Part shown: positions 15,538 through 22,133 of the stretch, in pieces | Layout: every line of letters starts with the position of its first letter | Numbering within the stretch: position 1 is the stretch's first letter | Assembly: GCF_014207355.1 (NCBI RefSeq) | Contig: NZ_JACHEF010000003.1 | Location: 409,763 to 473,762, forward strand | Length of the DNA stretch: 64,000 nucleotides | From: Mesorhizobium sangaii | GTDB taxonomy: Bacteria; Pseudomonadota; Alphaproteobacteria; Rhizobiales; Rhizobiaceae | Reading direction: 5' to 3' | Notes under the pieces: model-generated | The model's input: only the letters and a program-made list of their open reading frames with translations | Databases searched by the model: none | What the model was told of the DNA's origin: nothing | Position numbers and translations under genes: made by a program

Positions 15538-16154
15538 GCCGAAGAGGCGATAAGGTCGTTACTTCTTCGGCGTCTGAGGTGGCACTAGTGTGACATAAGG
15601 TGTCCTCGGCTCCTTGCCTGGCTCCCGGTAAAACGGTGCCGACTCGCCGGGTGGTCCGAGCGATTTGATGTAAAGATACACCGAACGCATGTCGCTTTCC
15701 GTCATGGCTTGGATTTGGTACCAGGGCATTGGCGGCAATTGGACCTTGCTCTTGAGGTGGTCGACCCAAGCGTCCTCATCAAATCCCATTGCCGAATCCC
15801 TGAGATTTACAGCGTAGGTCGTGCCCCAGGGACCCCGCCAGCCAATGGAGGAGCCTTTGAGCGCCTTGGCCGGATCGATCTTCCCATCGGCTTCCCGGTA
15901 TCCTTCGGTGTGGCAGAAATGGCAGCCGCCGATGATCGAAATATACAAACCGCGTTCGACGGAAACTTCGTCTGCCGCCAGTAGGCTGGATGGCACGATG
16001 CACAGAGCAACGGCCGCACAAAGATCGATTGTTCGCATATTCGCCCCCTCCCTGGCGGACCCGACAACCTTTGGGTTTTTGGGAACTCCGAGACGCCGGG
16101 CCCTTAGGCCCTGATCCCCGTCTATAATGTGCTCCTAATATAAGCCGGTGGCAA
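15538..16154. repeat. Segmental duplication, copy 1 (cytochrome gene block)
   Basis: This block and 18790-19440 are near-identical direct repeats. They share GCCGAAGAGGCGATA at the left edge and GCCGGTGGCAA at the right edge. The coding parts differ by only a couple of bases outside the reading frame. The right-hand promoter parts have drifted, with a roughly 34-base length difference. The offset is 3252 bases. Confidence 0.9.
15559..16038 (-). CDS. Small c-type cytochrome, copy 1
   Basis: A 159-residue periplasmic cytochrome. A signal peptide (LCAAVALCIVPSSLLAADE) precedes haem site CHFCH (Cys39, Cys42, His43). The helix motif DDLWxxL-like part appears here as DEDAWVDHLKSK. PPMPW provides a likely axial Met, and the last helix is MRSVYLYIKSLGPPG, the pattern of class I cytochrome subunits of alcohol/aldehyde dehydrogenases and related oxidases. 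The C-terminus is proline-rich. An identical protein is encoded at 18811-19290. Its redox partner is not in the window. Confidence 0.88.
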   Translation of the reverse strand: MRTIDLCAAVALCIVPSSLLAADEVSVERGLYISIIGGCHFCHTEGYREADGKIDPAKALKGSSIGWRGPWGTTYAVNLRDSAMGFDEDAWVDHLKSKVQLPPMPWYQIQAMTESDMRSVYLYIKSLGPPGESAPFYREPGKEPRTPYVTLVPPQTPKK

Positions 16155-16306
16155 TTTCACTTCCGCAGCCATACCCCGGCCCGGCGGGATGATCAGCGTC
16201 CGAGCCTGTCGATCAGTGCCTCGGCCCGATCTATTTTGCGATCGCCGCGGGAACAAAATTTCGCGCCGGATGCCCGTCCCGAAATCCATGTCCGGCTTGT
16301 GTCAAA

Positions 16307-16342
16307 GGCCCGTTGCCGTGCCCTGGCAGCGGGCCACCTTTT
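16307..16342 (+). terminator. Stem-loop GGCCCGTTGCC / GGCAGCGGGCC
   Basis: An 11-base stem (16307-16317 with 16325-16335, one G-U) followed by ACCTTTT. It belongs to the family of GCCCGYTGCC hairpins that recur through the patch. It stands directly before a gene relic. Confidence 0.5.
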
Positions 16343-16399
16343 GACAAGGTGCGGATCGAGGAGATCACGCCCAAGGTGAAGAACGAGCGCCGATCGTGA
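16343..16399 (+). pseudogene. C-terminal relic of the 14748-type gene
   Basis: Reading GAC AAG GTG onward gives DKVRIEEITPKVKNERRS then a stop, matching DKVQVEEITPKAKR of the intact gene at 14748-14909. No start or N-terminus is present, and a terminator-like hairpin abuts the break. This indicates a duplication followed by deletion. Confidence 0.55.
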
Positions 16400-16533
16400 C
16401 AAAATTAACCATGCAATCAATCGGATTATGAAGCGCGAAGACCTGTAAGGAGTGATCGGGAACTACGCCTGACCTAGATGCGTTGAGTGGGAATGCCTGC
16501 TCTTCCTGCAGGCGAGCGAGCGGGAGGTTTTCT

Positions 16534-16869
16534 ATGGATCGGCGATCCTTCTTGACAGCAATGTTTGGGGTTGCAGGTGCAGCTGTTATTGCAACCGCAG
16601 TTCGGCCTATGAATGCGGTGGCCGGCGTTCCCGGCGCCGGAAGCGACATTCTCGATGAACTCGATGCGCCAGAGGCCGAGACCTTTGACGACGAAGGTGC
16701 TCCGGCAGAAGTGGATCAGGTGCACTATCGGCGCTACCACCGCCGCTACTACCGTCGCTACCCCCGCCGAGGTTGGAGAAGGGTCTGCCGTAGTTTTTGG
16801 CGACATGGTCGTTGGCGCGTTCGATGCTACCGCAGGAGTGCTTGGGGTTATTATCCCCGTGGATACTAG
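16534..16869 (+). CDS. Tat-exported arginine/tyrosine-rich protein
   Basis: A 111-residue protein; the ATG at 16534 follows GGGAGG, so an upstream in-frame ATG at 16483 is not used. The N-terminus MDRRSFLTAMFGVAGAA is a twin-arginine signal peptide. An acidic stretch (ILDELDAPEAETFDDEGAP) is followed by a strongly basic tail full of RRY/YRR units (HYRRYHRRYYRRYPRRGW and more) with two cysteines. Rhizobial genomes carry several such proteins, sometimes mis-named protamine-like. Binding of an acidic polymer at the cell surface is conceivable but unproven. A strong terminator follows. Confidence 0.65.
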   Translation: MDRRSFLTAMFGVAGAAVIATAVRPMNAVAGVPGAGSDILDELDAPEAETFDDEGAPAEVDQVHYRRYHRRYYRRYPRRGWRRVCRSFWRHGRWRVRCYRRSAWGYYPRGY

Positions 16870-16904
16870 CGAGTGGGCTCCGCCCGAATACTAGTCTCGG
16901 ATTG

Positions 16905-16941
16905 AAAAGCCCGCCACTGGAGCGACCTGCGGCGGGCTTTT
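16905..16941 (+). terminator. Strong intrinsic terminator
   Basis: AAAAGCCCGCC (16905-16915) and GGCGGGCTTTT (16931-16941) are perfect 11-base arms with a T-run on either strand. It ends the Tat-exported gene at 16534 and can also act for leftward transcripts. Confidence 0.85.
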
Positions 16942-17022
16942 GGAGTGGCTACAAGCGCTTCCGTCTGTCTCGCTTGGCGAGCATCGAGGCGGTGATTGCG
17001 GCGATGTAGATCGGAAGCACGT

Positions 17023-17283
17023 TTACATCTTGGTCTTCAGGCTGGGCGCGCTCGGCTTCATGTTGTCCCGCATCATGTCTACGAAGGCGCAAGCCCCCTT
17101 GGTGAACTGGGAATCCACGCCCACGCCGAGGTTCATATCTTCCTTTGTCATCGCGAACACCGCATCGAGAATTTGATCGTTCAAGACGCCACGGTGCGTT
17201 AAGATAAGAAAAAGCGATCGGATAAGAGCTGTGTTAGCAATTAATATTTCTGGCGTTGTGTACTCGTGAGATTTTGAGATCAT
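17023..17283 (-). CDS. Hypothetical 86-residue protein
   Basis: The ATG at 17283 follows GGGGGC on the coding strand; an upstream ATG exists without a ribosome site. The product is mostly helical (EILIANTALIRSLFLIL, GVLNDQILDAVFAMTKEDM, GACAFVDMMRDNM) and soluble. It is an orphan with no recognisable domain. Its lower GC content and helical pattern suggest a recently acquired gene. Confidence 0.5.
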   Translation of the reverse strand: MISKSHEYTTPEILIANTALIRSLFLILTHRGVLNDQILDAVFAMTKEDMNLGVGVDSQFTKGACAFVDMMRDNMKPSAPSLKTKM

Positions 17284-17459
17284 TTTTGCCCCCATTTGTT
17301 GAGTGCCAACATCGCGCAACTAGAGGGCACGCGCAAGCAGGCTCCCCGAAAGGAGTAGCGCTTAGGGTTTTCCCTCAATCTCACCCCGACGCCGCCGTCA
17401 ACTTGCCGCTTATGACTTTCGGTGGTTTGGTGGATGGTTCTAGAGGGAGGGGTTTGCCA

Positions 17460-17612
17460 ATGACAGAACAGGAACAGCAAAGCACTAAGGTCGTGGACGG
17501 TGTGGCTTACATAGATTGGGAGATCGCGCGGAAGCACAAGTTCGCTCACAACGTTGTCCCGCCTCGACCCGCTGACGCTGGCGTCGTTCTGGCGCTGGCT
17601 TGGTGGCCTTAA
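17460..17612 (+). CDS. Hypothetical 50-residue protein
   Basis: The ATG at 17460 follows GGGAGGGG by about seven bases, a strong ribosome site. The product MTEQEQQSTKVVDGVAYIDW continues as a short soluble peptide ending ALAWWP. No family is recognised. The ribosome site is the main evidence for translation. Confidence 0.45.
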   Translation: MTEQEQQSTKVVDGVAYIDWEIARKHKFAHNVVPPRPADAGVVLALAWWP

Positions 17613-17622
17613 AGGCTGCGGG

Positions 17623-17769
17623 TCAGTCTATGTGAATGGGTCCCTCGACATCGCCGTCGATGCTCATCGCGTACTCAATCCTTGCGGTACGCGCTGCGAA
17701 ATCGTCTTCGGCGGGTAGGAACCGATAGCCGAAATACGGGTGAACGATCATGACGCCCGTATTGATCAT
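17623..17769 (-). CDS. Hypothetical 48-residue protein
   Basis: Read from the ATG at 17769, nine bases after GAGG on the coding strand. A longer frame begins at a TTG at 17868 without support. The product includes VMIVHPYFGYRFLPAEDDF and ARIEYAMSIDGDVEG. It converges with the gene at 17460. Coding status is uncertain. Confidence 0.35.
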   Translation of the reverse strand: MINTGVMIVHPYFGYRFLPAEDDFAARTARIEYAMSIDGDVEGPIHID

Positions 17770-17934
17770 GACTATCATCCTCACTGCCGAGTCGCACGCC
17801 GCCGTCATGCTCCAGCGCACATCGGCGTGACAGACAGAGCCGCCGTTGCGAATAATGCTGCCAGGCAAACGCGCTTCATCGCCCCGACTTTCGCTAACTG
17901 GCCGCTTGCGGGCGAGAGTCCATAGGAACGCCCA

Positions 17935-18108
17935 TCAACGCTTGCCGAGACCGTCGAATGTTATCCCGGTGCCGTAACCGCTCGGTAGGTCGGCCATCGC
18001 CAGCCGGAAACTATGTTCCACAGCGGCCGTGTACCGACCTTCGTTCGCCAGCCTGTCCCAGATGACGAAGCCGACCGCCAAGGCAATGAAGACGAGCACC
18101 AATCGCAT
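17935..18108 (-). CDS. 57-residue membrane-anchored protein, paralogue B
   Basis: ATG at 18108 with GGGAGG eight bases upstream. The product MRLVLVFIALAVGFVIWD then RLANEGRYTAAVEHSF and SGYGTGITFDGLGKR is the same length as, and closely similar to, the protein at 7504-7677. Substitutions are conservative, so both copies have been under protein-level selection. It has a single N-terminal membrane helix and a small tail with a conserved SGYGTGITFD motif. Function unknown. Confidence 0.65.
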   Translation of the reverse strand: MRLVLVFIALAVGFVIWDRLANEGRYTAAVEHSFRLAMADLPSGYGTGITFDGLGKR

Positions 18109-18789
18109 CGGAAGACCTCCCTCAGAGTTTCCGACAAAGCACCTTGCATGGTGATCCGGTTCTGAAGAAAGACAAAGCGGTTGCTAATATTAAGGATAAT
18201 GGGCGAGCGCGGCATGCTGGCACGAAAAATACCAGCGCCAGCAGCTGGCCCGCCGATTTGCCTGCGCTGAGGGCGTGATCGCGCTGGATGGCCAAAGAAA
18301 ACTCGCCGGGCGAAGGCCCCAATTCCCTCAAGCCCGGCGAAAGTTTACTTCCTGATCCCCGATCAGGACCGGTGGGAGGACACCGGCAATCTATGCAGTG
18401 CAAAACCGGTGCCAGCATTTTTGTCCCGAAACGAGACAGGCGCTAACGCTTGTGAGTTATCCACAGGTAGTCCACACCCGTAGACGACGGGCAATGACTT
18501 AACGACAAGCGCGCCTTCCCGATCTAATATTAGGGTGGGCTTAATTGCCCTCCATAACACTCAGCCCGTTACCCCTCTTTTGGACAGGCAGCGGGCTTTT
18601 TTCATTTCTGGTCGTTGCTGCCGACCTTGACGCCAACGCGCTTTGGAACCGAATCCGGGTTCGCAGCTTCTTAGCATTCAACGAAGCAGCATAAGGCGCG
18701 CGCCTAATGTTCAGTGACAAAGAAACCGCTCTCGATCCTGATCGCGGTGGCGATGGTTAGCCATACGTTCGGCTGGTTTGGATGAGCAC
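18109..18789. other. Gene-poor region with terminator and a truncated signal peptide frame
   Basis: 680 bases without a full gene. AGCCCGTTACC (18563-18573) pairs with GGCAGCGGGCT (18587-18597) and is followed by TTTTTT, a terminator of the patch's repeated family. A palindrome CTAATATTAG lies at 18524-18533. A GTG frame at 18714-18785 encodes 23 residues ending at the duplication boundary (MTKKPLSILIAVAMVSHTF), resembling a signal peptide cut off by the duplicated block. Confidence 0.45.
18563..18602 (+). terminator. Terminator of the GCCCGYTGCC family
   Basis: An imperfect 11-base stem (18563-18573 with 18587-18597) followed by six T residues. No gene is visible immediately upstream on the plus strand, so it may remain from a deleted gene. 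Confidence 0.65.
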
Positions 18790-19440
18790 GCCGAAGAGGC
18801 GATAGGGTCGTTACTTCTTCGGTGTCTGAGGTGGCACTAGTGTGACATAAGGTGTCCTCGGCTCCTTGCCTGGCTCCCGGTAAAACGGTGCCGACTCGCC
18901 GGGTGGTCCGAGCGATTTGATGTAAAGATACACCGAACGCATGTCGCTTTCCGTCATGGCTTGGATTTGGTACCAGGGCATTGGCGGCAATTGGACCTTG
19001 CTCTTGAGGTGGTCGACCCAAGCGTCCTCATCAAATCCCATTGCCGAATCCCTGAGATTTACAGCGTAGGTCGTGCCCCAGGGACCCCGCCAGCCAATGG
19101 AGGAGCCTTTGAGCGCCTTGGCCGGATCGATCTTCCCATCGGCTTCCCGGTATCCTTCGGTGTGGCAGAAATGGCAGCCGCCGATGATCGAAATATACAA
19201 ACCGCGTTCGACGGAAACTTCGTCTGCCGCCAGTAGGCTGGATGGCACGATGCACAGAGCAACGGCCGCACAAAGATCGATTGTTCGCACGTTCGCTGCC
19301 TCCCCATGAGTGATTGCACCAAGGCGGGCCCGACGACCTTTGGGGTTTGGGAACTCCGAGACGCCGGGCCCTTGGACCGGAGAGACGGGTGTATCTCCCA
19401 AGCCCGTCTATAATGTGCTCCTAATATAGGCCGGTGGCAA
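18790..19440. repeat. Segmental duplication, copy 2 (cytochrome gene block)
   Basis: Direct repeat of 15538-16154. The left edge joins a truncated signal-peptide frame, which suggests that this is the inserted copy. The upstream promoter part has an additional segment of about 34 bases relative to copy 1. Confidence 0.9.
18811..19290 (-). CDS. Small c-type cytochrome, copy 2
   Basis: Encodes the same 159 residues as the gene at 15559-16038: signal peptide, CHFCH haem site, PPMPW and a proline-rich C-terminus. A longer frame to 19401 exists, but the upstream extension corresponds to the promoter region of copy 1 and is not used. The identical protein sequence points to a recent duplication or gene conversion. 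Both copies keep a TATATTAG-type sequence upstream, so both may be expressed. Confidence 0.85.
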   Translation of the reverse strand: MRTIDLCAAVALCIVPSSLLAADEVSVERGLYISIIGGCHFCHTEGYREADGKIDPAKALKGSSIGWRGPWGTTYAVNLRDSAMGFDEDAWVDHLKSKVQLPPMPWYQIQAMTESDMRSVYLYIKSLGPPGESAPFYREPGKEPRTPYVTLVPPQTPKK

Positions 19441-19455
19441 ACGCGCGCTTTGCGT

Positions 19456-19719
19456 CTATTTCTTCCTCGCCAGCCATTTGCCAAGCAGTTTTTTACGCCA
19501 ACGCGGGCCGATGTCCTTCCATGTCGCTCTGAGCGCTGCCCAGGAAACGATGCTGAATAACCCGAACTCCAAACAACCGCTTATGTTGCCCTTGGCAAGC
19601 AATGCGATCGCGATCGTTGGATTTGGAATCGCGGCGAAACCTACGATCGTCAGCCACAACCAAAGGATCACCTTGGCGATCACAGCTTCTGAAGCCTCGC
19701 GCCGCGGCCGCGCGGTCAC
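19456..19719 (-). CDS. Hypothetical small membrane protein
   Basis: About 87 residues if the GTG at 19719 is the start; the frame is open to 19803 but no ribosome site decides the start. Two membrane helices are visible (AVIAKVILWLWLTIVGFAA and SGCLEFGLFSIVSWAAL), followed by a strongly basic tail (WRKKLLGKWLARKK). Function unknown. It is a neighbour of the duplicated cytochrome and is transcribed in the same direction. Confidence 0.45.
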   Translation of the reverse strand: MTARPRREASEAVIAKVILWLWLTIVGFAAIPNPTIAIALLAKGNISGCLEFGLFSIVSWAALRATWKDIGPRWRKKLLGKWLARKK

Positions 19720-19901
19720 ATAAGACCGAACATGTGGATTAGGTGGGCAACTCGCACACCTAGGCGAATTGTGAAGTTGCCATCGTTGGCGGCAAAGTCC
19801 CAACCGAAGAATGCCGCCCAGCCAAAAAGCAGAATGGAGAAGCGCATTAGAGGTTTCTAAAGTAGATGAATTGAATAATCGTTAAGACTTGGTTGCGTCG
19901 A

Positions 19902-20132
19902 TTATTTCCTCAGCCTCACCCCGGCGCCGCCGCCATTCTCGGGGATGAACTCGACGCCGGCCGTTTCGAGGGCGCGGCGGATGGCAGACATTGCATCTGC
20001 GGAGGCGGCAGGCTTTCCCGAACCTTCTGCACGTTTCACCGTCATCGACGATACGTTTGCGGCAGCGGCGACTTCAGGCTGAGAGAGCCCAAGAATCGCT
20101 CGCGCCGCTCGAAGCTGATCGGGTGATGCCAT
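19902..20132 (-). CDS. XRE-family helix-turn-helix regulator
   Basis: A 76-residue DNA-binding protein: QLRAARAILGLSQPEVAAAA followed by NVSSMTVKRAEG is a compact Cro/CI-type helix-turn-helix. The C-terminus AIRRALETAGVEFIPENGGG is the standard tail of this small-protein class. It diverges from the decayed gene at 20207 across a short AT-rich promoter with the palindromic TTAGAACAATAGTGCTATTGTTCTAA sequence type (19-base half-site region 20149-20174), a probable autoregulatory operator. Confidence 0.82.
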   Translation of the reverse strand: MASPDQLRAARAILGLSQPEVAAAANVSSMTVKRAEGSGKPAASADAMSAIRRALETAGVEFIPENGGGAGVRLRK

Positions 20133-20148
20133 GCGGTGTTGACCTAAT

Positions 20149-20174
20149 TAGAACAATAGTGCTATTGTTCTAAT
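20149..20174. promoter_or_regulatory. Palindromic operator between XRE gene and decayed divergent gene
   Basis: TTAGAACAATAG (20149-20160) and CTATTGTTCTAA (20163-20174) are perfect 12-base reverse complements with a two-base centre. The palindrome lies 17 bases upstream of the XRE start and 33 bases before the ATG at 20207. It is the obvious binding site for the adjacent XRE repressor; binding is inferred. Confidence 0.7.
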
Positions 20175-20206
20175 TGTATCAACAACTGGCTCTAGGAGCA
20201 ACCACA

Positions 20207-21015
20207 ATGCCGAACACCTCAGTTCGGGCAGCCGCCGAAGGTATGCCCGAGATCAACCGCCGCCGCCTCTTGCTTGGCCTCGCGGCTGCTTCAACCGCCG
20301 CTGCCATAACGGTCGCGCCTGATGCTCACTCTGCACCGCTCGCCGAAAACCCGACTTTGGTTCAGCTCGGCAACGCGCTGCCCGATGTCGAAGCCCGCTA
20401 TGTCGCGACTCGCGATACCGTCACGGCCATCATCAAGGAATGGTCCGCTCGCTGGCCTGCCGCTCCAAAGGTCTTGATCGAGAGCGGCTTCAACAAACAG
20501 GATGTCACCTTCGCCGGGCATGCCATTTACAGCAAGAACAAGTATTGGGAAGACCGGCCTCAGACCCATTGCAACGGTCGATGGCCTGCAATGGAGTATC
20601 GACTTTTGCCGCCGTGTCTTGAAAGGCCGAACCATCGACAAGCACGAGATCAGGGGCCTGACAAGGCAAGATCAGGGGCCTGACAAGGGCAGAATGGCAG
20701 GAATACCTGTCGTCCCTGCTAGTGCAGCAGAAGGCCGCTGCGAAACTCGAAGCCAAGCGCGCTGCTGTCACCAAGGCATCCGGCATCGTCGCGGCAAAAG
20801 AGGCGCGGCGCGCTGCCTTCGAAAGGCTTGCCGATACTGTCATGGAAACCATGGGGCATGACGCATCGACCATGGGCGGCGTGGTCATCAAGGCGCTGGC
20901 GCTCGATACATGGTCACGCCATGCCGATCTGGTGGCGATGATGATGACCCCTGGCGCCAGCACTTGGGGGCAGGATCTCGCCGCGTCCGTCCTTCGCTTG
21001 GCAGGGGATGCCTGA
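20207..21015 (+). pseudogene. Decayed Tat-signal gene with two frameshifts, one from a 22-base tandem duplication
   Basis: The first frame starts at 20207 (MPNTSVRAAAEGMPEINRRR, then LLLGLAAAS), a twin-arginine signal. It shifts near 20556 by one extra C (GAAGACCGG for GAAGACGG) into the frame reading LRPIATVDGLQWSIDFCRRV. It shifts again where 22 bases, AGATCAGGGGCCTGACAAGG plus CA, are tandemly repeated at about 20647-20690. The last frame reads LVQQKAAAKLEAKRAAV and ends at 21015. Removing both insertions restores one 261-residue frame, including EIRGLTRAEWQEYLSSLL. The product's function is unknown. Its N-terminus is echoed at 6625. Confidence 0.75.
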
Positions 21016-21017
21016 CG

Positions 21018-21274
21018 ATGGCTCGGAGAATCATCAACCCGCAATATCCCGGCATGTTGGCGGTCGACGTCATGGACCATGCAATGGACCTGATCCGCGT
21101 CGCGCGGCTTGCGATCAACGCCTTCGAAGCCGACCGACCAACGTTTCAGAGAAGGAAATGGCGTTTATCGGCTACGTCCTGATCTACGCTCAGGATCTTC
21201 TCCAGCCTGTCCGGGAGCAGTTGAACAGCGAGGAAGGCGACGCCTTGGGCGTCAGAAAGGCGGTCCGGTCATGA
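21018..21274 (+). pseudogene. Frameshifted hypothetical gene
   Basis: It begins MARRIINPQYPGMLAVDVMD and continues to AFEADRPT. Then a missing base near 21143 (ACGTTTCAG where ACGGTTTCAG would be in frame) moves the reading to VSEKEMAFIGYVLIYAQDLL and ends VRKAVRS. The repaired protein would be about 85 residues and soluble. It follows the previous pseudogene by two bases and overlaps the next ATG by four, so this was a tight operon. Function unknown. Confidence 0.65.
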
Positions 21275-21495
21275 GGCGCCAGACCGTATTCATTGGCATG
21301 ACGCCGACTCTACGCCTACGGATAGAGACGACGATCGAGAACCTGCTCTCGCTGCTCGACGAGATCGACGGCGACGAGAATCTTGAGCCCGACCACGCCG
21401 GCTTTGATCGGCGCGCCATGGATGATCGCGAGAGCTTGATCACTGCGACCACCTCTAATCATTCCGCACACGAAACGATCGAGCCCGCTGCCTAA
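21271..21495 (+). CDS. Hypothetical 74-residue protein, last gene of decayed operon
   Basis: Its ATG overlaps the stop of the previous reading frame (ATGA). It contains TLRLRIETTIENLLSLLDEID, a helix pair, and a polar C-terminus. It remains intact although the two genes before it are broken, so it may be unexpressed or reached by reinitiation. A terminator overlaps its last codons. Confidence 0.5.
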   Translation: MRRQTVFIGMTPTLRLRIETTIENLLSLLDEIDGDENLEPDHAGFDRRAMDDRESLITATTSNHSAHETIEPAA

Positions 21496-21510
21496 CGGTG
21501 GCGGGCTTTC
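21482..21510 (+). terminator. Terminator of decayed operon
   Basis: AGCCCGCTGCC (21482-21492) pairs with GGTGGCGGGCT (21497-21507), then TTT. The flanking text ACGATCGAGCCCGCTGCC is repeated almost exactly at 10966-10983, where the right arm has decayed. Confidence 0.75.
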
Positions 21511-21644
21511 TCTATCTTGTGGCAGAAAAGTCACGCAGCTTGAATATGCAGAGCTTCAACCAGCGCGAGCTTATTATCCAGCTAAGCGAGGCGTACCGTT
21601 GTTCACGGGCAAAAAGGGGCTGCCCCGACTCCTCCCGAACTAGC

Positions 21645-21678
21645 GCCCGCTGCCTCTTCCCTGGGTGGCGGGCTTTTT
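21645..21678 (+). terminator. Second terminator of the same family
   Basis: GCCCGCTGCC (21645-21654) and GGTGGCGGGC (21664-21673) form a 10-base stem followed by five T residues. The 160 bases between this and the previous terminator hold no supported gene, so it may end a deleted gene. The remainder of 21496-21809 shows nothing else. Confidence 0.75.
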
Positions 21679-21809
21679 CTATTGCCCATCGTCGGTTTCT
21701 TTGAAGCCGCAGATCTTGCAATGGTAAGCATGGTCGCCGAGACATCGAGCTCTGCCAGCACGTTATAGCTCTTTTTTACGAAGGCGAAGAAAAGGTACGC
21801 GAACTTCGG

Positions 21810-22133
21810 ATGCCGATGTCGTACCCATACATTGAATCTGCAGACCGGGCGAAGCGAGAAAACGAGTCTGAATCAGAGGCGCGACTTCGAGATTCGCACT
21901 ATGTGCCGATTGCTCGATGGCAGGCGCAAAGGGAATTCTGGAAGGACTTCTTCTCCTACAAGTTTCGGATGAAGGCTCTGTTCGGACCACAAGCTGCTAA
22001 GCCGTTCGACAAGGTCGACGAGGCGCTCCGAACATTCACCGCTTCAGCCTCAGTGCGGTACGAGAGTATTAGGGGCGATAGAGTTGGAACAGAGGATCAG
22101 GACTTGCGAATGGAGTTTGATTCCGCAATTTAG
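21810..22133 (+). CDS. Hypothetical 107-residue protein, possibly a gene fragment
   Basis: The frame starts MPMSYPYIESADRAKRENES and contains WQAQREFWKDFFSYKFRMKA then LFGPQAAKPFDKVDEALRTF. It is helical, charged and cytoplasmic. There is no clear ribosome site and upstream sequence in another frame looks similarly biased, so it may be the tail of a broken longer gene. It is the last frame before the tRNA-Asn boundary. Confidence 0.4.
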   Translation: MPMSYPYIESADRAKRENESESEARLRDSHYVPIARWQAQREFWKDFFSYKFRMKALFGPQAAKPFDKVDEALRTFTASASVRYESIRGDRVGTEDQDLRMEFDSAI

